Positions 44,543-53,421 of a stretch of DNA of 64,000 nt are shown here, in pieces. The stretch covers positions 31,302,001 through 31,366,000 of the forward strand of contig CM069873.1 in NCBI GenBank assembly GCA_036172665.1. The letters run 5' to 3'. Both the position numbers and the translations under genes were made by a program. This stretch comes from Prosopocoilus inquinatus (taxonomy: Eukaryota; Arthropoda; Insecta; Coleoptera; Lucanidae). The notes beneath the pieces are model-generated. The model saw only the letters and a program-made list of their open reading frames with translations, did not search any database and was not told where the DNA came from. The stretch's first letter is position 1. Each line of letters starts with the position of its first letter.

Positions 44543-45073
44543 TCATAATATATCACAAATGTTTAGTGTAAAAAATCCTTCATATAACTTTGTTTGAATA
44601 AATTTATGTAAATCAAACACGTTCGTTAAAGCACACATGCAATTTTTTCTTGAGTGAAATGGACACTTGGGTTCGGATTTTTGCAATTTTTGTACATCTT
44701 CGTAAATTTCACCCAAATCTAACACAGGTACACTTTCACCATTGCTTTTCGCTAGAATTTCACATAGAAATCGAGACTTCTCCACTCCTTTAACGTAAAC
44801 GACTTTGGCTGTACAACATAAAAAGGTGATGATTGCGTCAAACTCAGATAAGGGGACGAATCCTCTATTCCAATCAATGCAATGGTGATTGGTCATTAAC
44901 CAGTTTGCAACATTTTGAAATTTTCTGGGGACCATTGACAAACTTGTGGGTGGTTGAAATAAAAAATGACTCACTTTTCTTTCACTATCGTAAGAAGCCA
45001 ACTCTTTTGGTATAAACTGATTATTTTCCACTTTAAATCCTTGAATGTCAATGACAATAAATCGTTTTTTCAT
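44543..45073 (-). CDS. Uncharacterised Polinton protein (~176 aa), possible nuclease-like fold
   Basis: The frame opens at 45115. I prefer the second ATG at 45073 (MKKRFIVIDIQGF) because a hydrophobic strand with Asp follows directly, as in RNase H-like/DEDD proteins; the comparison is weak since the usual Glu is Gln here. Later features are NWLMTNHHCIDWNRGFVP, VVYVKGVEKSRF and a Cys/His cluster CPFHSRKNCMCALTNV near the C terminus. An inactive or divergent exonuclease-like protein is one reading. It sits between the major capsid gene and the 111-aa gene. Confidence 0.6.
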   Translation of the reverse strand: MKKRFIVIDIQGFKVENNQFIPKELASYDSERKVSHFLFQPPTSLSMVPRKFQNVANWLMTNHHCIDWNRGFVPLSEFDAIITFLCCTAKVVYVKGVEKSRFLCEILAKSNGESVPVLDLGEIYEDVQKLQKSEPKCPFHSRKNCMCALTNVFDLHKFIQTKLYEGFFTLNICDIL

Positions 45074-45153
45074 GGTTCGGTTGATGTTGCTTCTTATAAA
45101 ATCAAATGAAATCAAATAGTTTTAGCTTCTCTGTTAATACTGCCATTCACGGT

Positions 45154-46374
45154 TTACATCAACTGACGGACAATTTTGGTGAGAGATGAATAAGAGAACG
45201 CTTTGTCATGCAGAATTAAACAGTAAGCAATAGTATCAGCTTTAATATTTTCTTTAGTTGTAAACTCAATTCTTATTTCTACTGCACTTTTATGCATTAC
45301 ATCTCTCTGAAAAGTGCAGTCGATTCCTATTAATGGGCAACTAGCTAATCCTTTTGGATTGAACCAGGGTTGACTGCTTTCATGATGATAATAATTTTCC
45401 TGAAATCTAGAATACATGTCGTATATAACGGCGTATTTGTTATTTTCAATATCAATTTCAATATTGTCGTACGGATAGCGTTCGCCATTTAGAAATACTG
45501 TTAATGATTTTAACTTAACGTCATCAAACATACTCATGTTTGCATCGACGACACCCTTTCGCTTAGTTTGAAAACCGATGATTATGTACCTTGGCGTTTC
45601 CAACTGCGGAGCCGTTTTTACTGTCCAAGAATGACTTGTCGTAGTTGGGAGCGACGGATACTCGTGCAACTCCCAGCTTCTGAAAGGAATTTGTATTTCA
45701 ACATCTCTATCTGTCACTCTCGTTAAAGCCAATTGCTCACGTAGTCCAACAGAAATATGAGGTATACGCCATACGATTTTGTCAATTATTAATTTAATCT
45801 TTTCCGTCTTGTTTGTTTCCACAACTGCATCAACGTCATCATTTGCTCTGATCAATACTAATTCTTGCCTCATATTCAAGACGATCTTTTTATAATCTTC
45901 CCCAAAACCTAATAGTGTCTTTAAAGGTACACTTGCTGAGAAATCTCCCTTAACGTTGAGTATATCGCTCATTTTATCATTCTCCTGAATCCATCCTGCA
46001 TTTTCCAATTTTACTGTATCGTTGCGAGTAAAAGAAAAATACCCTTTCATTGTTGATGTTATGCCAACATTTCTTACCGAATCCACTTGTACTCCGTTCA
46101 GAAGATATCTAATCTCGCTAAACATATAAGCTACCGGATTATTTATCAATTGTGCCGTCGCACTGTGTTTAGTATTATCACTAACCAAACGCAGTCTTCC
46201 CTCTACGTTCAAATAACTTTCGCAAGGGAGGGTGTAATTGTCGATCTCAGGTACGGTGATACGCACTTCATCGTTATTACCAAATGATGAACTGAATGGT
46301 AAGTGTGAATGGAACTCCATACTGGTTATTGAAGTGTCCAATTTAATTTTATCAGTTACTCCCAAAATATCCAT
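45154..46374 (-). CDS. Polinton double-jelly-roll major capsid protein
   Basis: Predicted to form the pseudo-hexameric trimers of an icosahedral shell. The 406-aa frame is intact. Length and beta-strand-rich layout fit the short double-jelly-roll capsid proteins of insect Polintons. Recognisable landmarks are ITVPEIDNYTLPCESYLNVEG (read in two pieces) early, INNPVAYMFSEIRYLLNGVQ at about 75-95, RYIIIGFQTKRKG at about 265, and VFLNGERYPYDN then YAVIYDMYSRFQENYY at about 295-330. It ends in a short helical SLTKIVRQLM. Neighbouring penton, protease and ATPase genes agree. It may share a leftward transcript with the genes upstream. No damage seen. Confidence 0.88.
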   Translation of the reverse strand: MDILGVTDKIKLDTSITSMEFHSHLPFSSSFGNNDEVRITVPEIDNYTLPCESYLNVEGRLRLVSDNTKHSATAQLINNPVAYMFSEIRYLLNGVQVDSVRNVGITSTMKGYFSFTRNDTVKLENAGWIQENDKMSDILNVKGDFSASVPLKTLLGFGEDYKKIVLNMRQELVLIRANDDVDAVVETNKTEKIKLIIDKIVWRIPHISVGLREQLALTRVTDRDVEIQIPFRSWELHEYPSLPTTTSHSWTVKTAPQLETPRYIIIGFQTKRKGVVDANMSMFDDVKLKSLTVFLNGERYPYDNIEIDIENNKYAVIYDMYSRFQENYYHHESSQPWFNPKGLASCPLIGIDCTFQRDVMHKSAVEIRIEFTTKENIKADTIAYCLILHDKAFSYSSLTKIVRQLM

Positions 46375-46634
46375 GTCGTTCTGTTTAGATGATGATTGCC
46401 TTACGTGTAATGATGGTGTTCACCCTTTGACGGTTACGTTTCTTCTACAGAATAATTCCCCCTATGTTAGCACCTTATAACCTAAACTCTCTAAATATAT
46501 TCGATTTCTCTGTGTCAATTTCAGTTTTTTTTGTCGACAACAGTTCAGTATCTGTTTCCGTGGTTTAAATAATACATTACGTCTAATTCTGCTACACTCT
46601 TTCCGTTTCGAATAATTGCTATCGTAAATAATCA

Positions 46635-47608
46635 TTATGTGAATCTTCTCAAATGAAGTCTTAGAGTAATTACTTCGTTTCTAAAATTTACTAATCGATT
46701 CTCTTGATCTAATAGTCGAATGACTATTCTCGTAATCACGTTCACGGTCACTGGAAGATAAATAGCTTGAAGAGGGGATTCTATTATTTTAAACCCTGGA
46801 GGTACATTTGGAAAGAAATGATACAAAACATGACCGGGTTCTCCGTTGTTATAAGATCCACCGGTTAGATTACATTCTATTCTTATAGCATTTACTTTAT
46901 TTATTTCCACCGGAAAATCACCAATGTTATTATCGTTTACTTTCAACGTTCGCGGTTTAAAACCCAACAATTTTCCCAATGAATTTGGTTTACTAAAATC
47001 GAGCTTAACCGAACTGTGTATGGTTGCCTTTAAAGTATTATTATTTCGTGAACATATAAAATAGCGACATCTTACCACCGCTTTTTGACCTAACATTGCA
47101 GTAGGATAGACAAATTGAAGCGGGATTTGCTCCTAATGAGTCCCCCATGCAAGGCGGCCATGCTTGCTGTCAAAGCATAATGAAAGATTTTAGAAAAATT
47201 TTGTGCAAATCGTTTTTGATTGCAGTGAGAACCTCGAGCAGCCTCTGGACAGCTGTTTCAAAATTTTTCTATAATATTATTATTTCCTTTAATGTTTATA
47301 TAATCAGGGATATTGTTATTTTGAAAATAATCTTTCAGATATTGGTTGATATCGTCTAGTTCATATGTACCTGTAGGTATAACGATAGTTTTCCAAACCG
47401 TCGTTTTTCCTGTTTCTTCATAATGTATCAAATTATTACTTTCATCTATGTTAGGTATTGCATTAAACGTTTCAAAATTTAACAAGCACAATTCATATGT
47501 TGCCTCTTCATCGAGGTATAGTGGTGGATTCAATTCACAAAATAAAACTGATTCAGTTCCCGTAAGAGTGAATGTACACGCAACGGGTGAAGATTCCATG
47601 TTGACCAT
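46635..47608 (-). pseudogene. Polinton penton-like minor capsid gene, split by a host repeat
   Basis: Predicted single-jelly-roll vertex protein. The N-terminal part (47608-47261) has TGTESVLFCELNPPLYLD, YELCLLNFETFNAIPNI and TIVIPTGTYELDDINQYL. The C-terminal part (about 47055-46635) resumes at ICSRNNNTLKATIHSS and contains LLGFKPRTL, NAIRIECNLTGGSYNNG, YHFFPNVPPGFKI and a final ITLRLHLRRF. Between them lies about 210 bp of the 311-bp repeat family (47050-47260), which introduces stops and changes the phase. Whether splicing can bypass it is unknown. Sits between the protease and major capsid genes. Confidence 0.85.
47050..47260 (-). repeat. 311-bp repeat family fragment inside the penton gene
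   Basis: Runs from GAACATATAAAATAGCGACA to CAGCTGTTTCA and matches the minus-orientation unit at 55690-55900 almost base for base, lacking the rest of the unit. At the left junction GAACATAT fits both the repeat and the capsid gene, pointing to microhomology rather than transposition with a target duplication. Confidence 0.85.
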
Positions 47609-47630
47609 CTTTCAAGTACTACATTCTTAC

Positions 47631-48038
47631 TTAACTTGTAAAGGACTTTAAAAACTGTAGACATAAGTGTCCACAATTTTGTGTATTTTGTTTCTGATAC
47701 CTTTCATAATTATAGTTAATAACTCCCAATCCGTTCGACAAAAGATATTTCTCTACTTCAACTGGAGGTCGTAGATCTCCATAGCTGTCAAAATATTTTA
47801 CAATTCCTCCTCTCTTATAATATGCCACCCAATGCGTTCCTTCACCAGAATCGCTATCTAAATTCACTACTCCACTTTCATGCTTCCATATCTTTTTAGG
47901 TAAAGTATCTCTCATAAACACACCTCGAAAGAAAGGTAATTTCCATATTTTAGCATATTTCAGTATGTCAATGTTAGTCAACGGTCGCCGAGGCAAATAT
48001 TTCAGTTTTTTGGATTGGATCGTAAATATAACCCACAC
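47631..48038 (-). CDS. Polinton adenain-like cysteine protease
   Basis: Matures capsid proteins in related viruses. In the 135-aa frame the catalytic set is visible: His69 in GTHWVAYY, Asp84 in YFDSYGD, Gln115 in NYERYQKQ and Cys122 in NCGHLC, seven residues after the Gln as in adenovirus protease. The N-terminal segment LTNIDILKYAKIWKLPFFRG matches the usual start of the domain. The first codons overlap the end of the pVI/mu-like gene by 37 bp, so the true start might be internal or the protein might rely on reinitiation. Confidence 0.88.
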   Translation of the reverse strand: MWVIFTIQSKKLKYLPRRPLTNIDILKYAKIWKLPFFRGVFMRDTLPKKIWKHESGVVNLDSDSGEGTHWVAYYKRGGIVKYFDSYGDLRPPVEVEKYLLSNGLGVINYNYERYQKQNTQNCGHLCLQFLKSFTS

Positions 48039-48475
48039 CCTGTTTTGTAAGGTTTTATATAGAATCCGCTTCCCACTGCTTTTGTTTCCATAGCGTGATT
48101 ATGTCGCGCTGCCTCTTTCAGTTGCTCTTTCGCAGCTTTTGCATCGTTTACCGCCTTAGCAATTGCAGCTGCACCGCCGCCGAGCGATCCTATTGCGCCC
48201 AAAGCCGCAAATAATGGAATTAAAGGTAAAAACCCTCCTCTCTTAGGAATTGGTATCACTCTTTGACGTGGAGGTCTTATTTTCTTGTGGTCCTTCTTTA
48301 AAACAGCCTGCGCCAATTTCACATTTTCTAACAGACTCTTGTTACCATTACGTGAAATTGCTTGTTGTGCTTTCCTTACAGCTTGTCGAAATGATAATTT
48401 ACCACCACGCTTCTTCCTTTTACTACGCTTTCTCTTCACTCCGTTTCCCATTCCAAGCTTTGTCTTAGCTTTCAT
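48002..48475 (-). CDS. Polinton pVI/mu-like basic virion protein
   Basis: 157 aa. The N-terminal 75 residues are very basic (VKRKRSKRKKRGGKL). A hydrophobic Gly/Ala stretch follows (residues about 80-110: GGFLPLIPLFAALGAIGSLG, then GGAAAIAKAV), then an amphipathic Ala/Lys helix and a Gly/Tyr-rich tail (SGFYIKPYKTGCGLYLR). This architecture resembles the DNA-condensing and membrane-active core proteins of adenoviruses, and I recall similar proteins in insect Polintons. Its ATG follows the stop of the PLA2-like gene with no spacer (TAAATG), and its end overlaps the protease start, so these three genes look co-transcribed. Confidence 0.8.
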   Translation of the reverse strand: MKAKTKLGMGNGVKRKRSKRKKRGGKLSFRQAVRKAQQAISRNGNKSLLENVKLAQAVLKKDHKKIRPPRQRVIPIPKRGGFLPLIPLFAALGAIGSLGGGAAAIAKAVNDAKAAKEQLKEAARHNHAMETKAVGSGFYIKPYKTGCGLYLRSNPKN

Positions 48476-48823
48476 TTAGGCGGCTACAGATAACGCAGAT
48501 GCTTTTTCACCAAATCCCGCTTCTGTACTCTTCACTCTTTTCACTGCCGCTTGATACAATTTTTTATCTGCTTCGTGACGTTTTTCTAAATCGTTACTTA
48601 CAGAATATGCGATATCGTGTTGCTTGCACGCCTCATCCAACGTATTCACACCTCTGTCTCCTCTTTTAAGTCGAACGTCTAATTTTGTGAACGGACCGCA
48701 GTAATTGTAACCTGGTAAGTGTAACTCTACTGGTAGTTTATTAATTAACGTATTCAGTAAACCACGACCTTTTCGTTTTAAGGTGCTTCTCGCAGTGTAA
48801 TCTGTTTTGACACGACGTCGCAT
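48476..48823 (-). CDS. Polinton phospholipase A2-like protein
   Basis: 115 aa. A basic N terminus is followed by LPGYNYCGPFTKLDVRLKRG, then LDEACKQHDIAYS (the His-Asp pair of PLA2) and a later Ala-Asp (EADKKLYQAA), the order seen in parvovirus VP1-type and Polinton PLA2-like domains used for membrane penetration. In the calcium-loop region the usual second Gly of a GPG motif is Phe (GPF), so calcium binding may be impaired. The gene is first in a leftward cluster with a TATATAAAG box about 70 bp upstream. Confidence 0.8.
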   Translation of the reverse strand: MRRRVKTDYTARSTLKRKGRGLLNTLINKLPVELHLPGYNYCGPFTKLDVRLKRGDRGVNTLDEACKQHDIAYSVSNDLEKRHEADKKLYQAAVKRVKSTEAGFGEKASALSVAA

Positions 48824-48889
48824 TTATGGCTTTTCTTTCTAACAGTCAACGATGTTACATGTGTACTACTTCAATACTCACTGCTTATC

Positions 48890-48898
48890 TTTATATAG
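48890..48898 (-). promoter_or_regulatory. TATA box upstream of the PLA2-like/virion gene cluster
   Basis: TATATAAAG on the minus strand, about 70 bp before the ATG at 48823. Likely drives the PLA2-like, pVI/mu-like, protease genes and perhaps those beyond. Confidence 0.55.
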
Positions 48899-49035
48899 CG
48901 TAAAAATTTCTCTTAATTTTTTGGTTAAGTATCGTTAGTTTATTAAATAAAGGATCAAACAGTGTTCTTAGAAAATTTTATTTATACCTGACAGTGTCAT
49001 ATCTAGAAATATATACATATTAAATCACATAACAT

Positions 49036-49955
49036 TTACATATTAACAGCTCTATGCATACTTATATCAAAAATTAATTTACTAATTCCAAACATCATTA
49101 ATTCATTTCTAATTGCTCCTTTCTCAGATATTTCATTATTGAGAAATGATTTAACATTTGTCTTCATATCACTTTCCATAACACTCAAGCATGGAATCAT
49201 GTTGCTGTAGAATGATTTATAGTTCAATTGTTTCAAAACTTCTAAACGATATAATACAATATCACACAATTTCCAGAGTTCCAATAGACCTTTATAAGAT
49301 ATATATAATGTCTCCACTCCTCTTTCTAATTTCAGTATTTTCGTTCCTTCGATGCGTTCGAAAGACGCCTTTACTGAGCTGATTTTCATTACCGGATAAA
49401 TAGTTTTCTTCTCAGTAAAATACGACTTCAAAGTGTAGTTATAAGAACAAAATTCTTTCCATTCCTCTTCTAAAAACGATATGCTCTGCCTTTTGGAACC
49501 CATAATACGTATTATCGGATCAAAAAATGTTTCGGTACACAGTCCGACACAAATCCACTTCGTACGGCTCTTATTTAGAAAATATACACTTTGAGCTAAA
49601 AGTGGCAACTGATCTACGTCAGTCACCTCTCTTGCTTCTGAAATCTCGGAAGGTGCTGTCTCATTAGTATCACATTGACGAAAATCTTCATCTGTGAAAT
49701 AAGGCTGGGAGAGTATTTCAAATTGAAACTCGTTTCGAACTGAGGGCATATTCAAACCGTGCTCATCCGGCTTTTCTTCTTTTGGTTTGTCAACGTTTTC
49801 AGTCAGAAGTCTTTTCTTCTGTACGTCATCAAAAGGATCGTTCACGTGCCTTCTCTTTTGCTTCAGGAAAAAATCCACTTGTTTAGATGTCACTGTTAAA
49901 TACAATAAAAATATACAAATTATAAATTATTACAATAAGATGATTTAAACTTACT
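49036..49955 (-). CDS. Uncharacterised Polinton protein (285 aa), start codon split by an intron
   Basis: The open frame upstream of TSKQVDFFLKQKRRHV contains no ATG. A donor AAAA|GTAAGT at 49954 and acceptor TTTAACAG at 49893 define a 62-nt intron. The last exon-1 base A (49955) joins TG (49892-49891) to make the initiator. The protein has a basic N terminus (KQKRRHV, QKKRLL), an acidic linker, then a domain with SRTKWICVGLCTETFFDPII, ISFLEEEWKEF and a helical C-terminal half. The middle loosely resembles PC4-type ssDNA-binding folds (strands followed by an EEW helix), which I offer only as a possibility. It is the rightmost gene, with a TATATAAGG box at about 50036-50044. Confidence 0.7.
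49893..49954 (-). other. Intron splitting the initiator codon (62 nt)
   Basis: GTAAGT...TTTAACAG on the minus strand, AT-rich. The leader between the TATA box and donor has no ATG, so a start exists only after splicing. Confidence 0.7.
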
Positions 49956-50035
49956 TTTATGTATGTAGGTAGGTGTTAACTTAACAACACAACTCACAGT
50001 TCTGTAACAACTGAATCTATTCCCAAATGAAGAAC

Positions 50036-50044
50036 CTTATATAA
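50036..50044 (-). promoter_or_regulatory. TATA box of the 285-aa gene
   Basis: TATATAAGG on the minus strand. A start about 30 bp downstream would leave a leader exon of roughly 50 nt before the donor at 49954. Confidence 0.55.
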
Positions 50045-50129
50045 CAAGATTTTAGGTGGGGGTCCCTACCTCCTCCAACCTTACGGTCGTATTCAAGATA
50101 AACCGTTTTTGGATATTCCGTCAGGTTAA

Positions 50130-50437
50130 GGTTACGTCAAGGATAGATAATTTTTGGAACCCTCCTCTGACCTCGCTTTTAGAGGTAATGATGAGGTCAC
50201 GTCAATGACATTGAGATTTTGCAATCTCCTCTGACTTGATCCTTAACCTTGTAGTTACATCGGCACAAAGCAAATTTTAGAACCTCCTCCGATCTTAACC
50301 TTGAACCCTCAAGGTCATTTCAAAGTTACCTCTCGGTTACGTTAGGAACAGGTCGATTCTGGAACCTCCTCTAATCTTGACCTTGATCGAGGTCACCTCA
50401 AGGTCATGGCCTTGAAGTTTAAGGTCATGGTGAGGTC
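50130..50437. repeat. Degenerate tandem copies of the terminal motif, right subterminal
   Basis: Phrases of the form ACGTCA...GGAACCTCCTC.GACCTTGACC recur at about 50134, 50199, 50257, 50339 and finally 50438, where the intact terminal repeat begins. Copies resemble the terminus less the further inward they lie. Scattered AGGTCA/TGACCT half-sites occur throughout. The left end lacks this series and has the 11-bp array instead. Confidence 0.7.
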
Positions 50438-50538
50438 ACGTCAGGAATAGGCCGATTCTGGAACCTCCTCCGACCTTGACCTTGAACTTTATTGGTCAAG
50501 GTCGGAGGAGGTTCCAGAATCGGCCTATTCCTACTACT
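50422..50538 (-). repeat. Polinton right terminal inverted repeat with 90-bp hairpin
   Basis: Inverted match of 31048-31164. The palindrome occupies 50443-50532, with 39-bp arms and a 12-nt loop that is the complement of the left loop apart from one base. Confidence 0.93.
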
Positions 50539-50544
50539 AGCCTC
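50539..50544. repeat. Polinton target site duplication, right
   Basis: AGCCTC directly follows the last TIR base and equals 31042-31047. Confidence 0.95.
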
Positions 50545-51950
50545 CATAAAACATTTCATCTAGAATGCGCGTTTTAACTGAACCCCTTCTGAAACGTGTA
50601 GTTATTCCATGTTTGCATAATGAATAAGCGCCGAAGCTTGTTCCAGAAAACTAACTTGCATATACGGGCATACGTATTATGCAAGCATAAACAATATGCT
50701 CAACTTTCATAATATTTCACAAGTAATGTACCTACTACGACAGTTTGGGAACCGACGACGTATATGCAAACATATTTTTGGAGACACACCGGAAGCACAT
50801 TGATGCTTGATACTTAGGCTTGCTACACAATTTTTGTTCATTTGTAAAATTCTAATTTCAAAATTCAAAAAGTGGATTTGGAGTAGGCACAAAAGACGCA
50901 GATGTAAATTTATAACCGCGGTCTCACACAAATAATTAAACCCAGCGATTTGCTTCCTTCAGAGGCAAAAAGTTTCTTATTATTATAAATATTGCTCAAA
51001 ATATTTCCACCCTAATAACTGTTGAAGCTCAATATATTTCACTTCCTAGTTATACATGTCGTTGGAATCTCCACAATGGGGGCCATGCTTCTAATCAGGA
51101 ACTCCCGTAATTTTTTCCCAGGCACTAGTTTTTCTCTTTTCTTCCTCCTCCTCATATTCTATTTTGTGATGGAGGCTATTTGTGGATCTTAAAATTGTTC
51201 ATTAGAAAAAAACATTCCAAGCTCATCTCTATTTTGGAGTTAGGCTGTCGTAGAGACGAAGTTCGTATCTTCTGTTTCTTTCTGTTTCTTACCAGTATGT
51301 TTCGCTCTTCCGTTTGCTATGCAAAAGTATCCTTAACTGAGTGCGTAAGTTACGAATAATATTGCGGCTTTCACTCGCTAGATCTCATTGTTTCCTGTCA
51401 GAAGTCGAGCAGTGTGAAAAAAAAATCGAAGAACTACTTGATCCTGATCTTGTACGCGTTATTATTTATTTATTTATTCCAATATTATTTAATCGCAACA
51501 TAACTTTAATAAAGGCATTGCATCTCTGCGCACTTAATACCCGAACCTTTACATTAATATTTCTTCTCCCTAGTCTTGGTTGGTTGAATTAGCACTTAGA
51601 AAACTCTGTACAAAAAACTTTCTTGTGTATGATATTATTTTATCCCTTCTCGTTTTTTCTTTTTTCTTTTTTTATTCTATACTCGTCATATCACAGAACT
51701 CCCTTCAATTATTTTGCTCATCTTTCTTTTTTCTTCCAACGGTTACGAGATCATGGTGTGCTGAAACATTAATCATATTAATACTTTCCGTTCTCTAAAA
51801 TCTTCGTTGAACTTAGAAAACACTGTTCGAAAACTTTCCAGTCTCTGACACTTTTTTGACACTTCTGTTACACCATCACTTCAATCCAACCACCACGTCT
51901 TCATTTTACACAAAATTGAGTACTTTTAACTTTTGTTCTACACCTTTTCG
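50545..51950. other. Non-coding, no feature recognised
   Basis: Flanking host DNA with short AT-driven frames only. Confidence 0.4.
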
Positions 51951-52500
51951 TATACAGGGTGCTGCATTTTTTGGAAACTCAACATAGGAAATCCTATGTT
52001 AATTTAAAGATACTCGAATATTGGCTTCCCTAATTATTTTACAGCAAAATTCCGATTAGGTTTTTTCAAGTTCTCTTCAAGGTGAATCTGTCTGCGCAGT
52101 TTGAGAACTTTTCATACACCAAGTTTTAAGATATTTAAAAAAAGATTCTGTAACTAAATTCAATTTATACCAAACTCTCAGCACAGCCTTGGTCAATGAT
52201 AGTAAAAACTGAACGATAGTTAATATATCCAGTTTGTTTTTAAAAAAGATTGGTAGAAAAAGCTTTTCCAGTAATTAATTTTAACATTTACTCATCAAGG
52301 CTGTGCTGATAGTTTGGTATAAATTGAATTTCGTTACTGATCTTTTTTTAAATATCTTGAAACTGAGCGAGTGAAAAATTCTCAAACTTCACAGGCAGAT
52401 TCATCTTGAAATAAAATTTTGCTGTAAAATAATTAGGAAAGCCAATATTCCAGCACCTTTAAATTAACATGAGATTTCCTATGTTGAATTCCAAATTTAT
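51951..52500. mobile_element. 550-bp foldback element
   Basis: The left arm (from ATACAGGGTGCTGCA, then CAACATAGGAAATC, TTAATTTAAAG, TATTGGCTT) and right arm are inverted copies of about 200 bp, meeting near 52210-52250. The outer CAGGGTGCTG end is clear only on the left. No coding capacity. Confidence 0.65.
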
Positions 52501-53349
52501 TTAAAATAAGAAGGTAAATGGCAAAAAGAAGCCAAACAGATATTTTGACTCCCGAATGTGATTGTGATCGTCACACTGCTGCAGCAGTAAGAGAACGACG
52601 AAAGTCTTGAGGATGTTTGGTGTAATCCAGATAGAAATGCAGGCAGTCAAAAGAAGATTAATTCCTGTTCAACCCAAGTCAAGAAATACCAAAAAGCCAC
52701 GAAAGCCTTCGTTCGCCACCATTGTTGAACGTACCGGGAAAGCTTATGGAGAAGGCAAAGTTTTATCATGTTATAAATGAAGACACTAAAAAACAACCTA
52801 AAATTGATAAATTAACTGTCAAAATAGTGATCTCCACAGAATCGGTAATAGACTACTAGCAGAGTAAAAAAGTAAAATAATGGAAGCAGAATCTATTAAT
52901 TACGAAGTTTGAATGACTGAATGAATTTATAAAACTCATTGGAGTCATATAGAAAACACTTGCAAAAGTGAAAGGCGGGGCAAGGAATAAGAAAGAAAGC
53001 GAGAAGGAAACGAAAACCGAGAAGCTCATTTTATTCATGTGAAGTGAAATGTAAAGGATAATATGAGTAAACAGAAACGGGAATTGAAAACAGGGATGAA
53101 TGTGGCTAAAATCAATGATGAAACTACTAGACCAAACCAAAATTTTATGGTTATATCCACATAAGAAGAGTTTGACAGAAGGCGTGAGGCATATACAGGA
53201 GAGACGAGTTCGGCAAAGGAGAAAATGAAAACTGGAAAAACGAACTTTAACCAGCAATTTATCCAAAATTAATAGAGAAGATAGTAAACGAAAACATCTT
53301 TGCTGACATGGTCAAATTGACACTGATAAAAACCAATCGTTTCGAATAG
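52501..53349. other. Non-coding, possible degraded element
   Basis: A stop-riddled plus-strand reading with short peptides such as FNPSQEIPKSHESL suggests an old element body, but no family can be named. The 136-codon minus frame 52856-53266 has no motif and I do not call it. Confidence 0.3.
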
Positions 53350-53421
53350 GACATTGGTCGCATCGCTGTTGCCATCCCCGCAACTGTCACGCTACTTTCG
53401 GCCTGCCTATTCTACAACAAG
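53350..53421 (+). CDS. Candidate host-gene exon encoding a membrane segment
   Basis: Seventy-two bases between AG (53348-53349) and a strong donor AAG|GTAAGC (53422) read in one frame as 24 residues, DIGRIAVAIPATVTLLSACL plus FYNK, a typical hydrophobic helix. Codon third positions are C/G-rich, unlike the surrounding AT-rich DNA, and the exon is phase 0 at both ends. The upstream polypyrimidine tract is weak. The parent gene is not identifiable. If real, the surrounding tens of kilobases may be introns of one gene. Confidence 0.35.

Larger units (their letters stand above)
31048..50538. mobile_element. Polinton/Maverick, 19,491 bp, nearly complete
   Basis: A self-synthesising virus-like DNA transposon. 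It is defined by terminal inverted repeats beginning AGTAGTAGGAATAGG and ending CCTATTCCTACTACT, a perfect AGCCTC target duplication, and the family gene set: protein-primed DNA polymerase B, DDE integrase, FtsK/HerA-type packaging ATPase, adenain-like cysteine protease, double-jelly-roll major capsid and penton-like minor capsid. The polymerase is the only rightward gene; the rest read leftward. Damage includes one polymerase frameshift, a shortened integrase, a penton gene split by a host repeat, and a duplicated promoter block. Intact termini and low TIR divergence suggest fairly recent insertion. Element length is within the family's usual 15-25 kb. Confidence 0.97.

Noticed and set aside
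52856..53266. 136-codon minus frame rich in Phe/Ser/Leu
   Set aside because: No motif; composition is expected from the complement of an A/G-rich strand.
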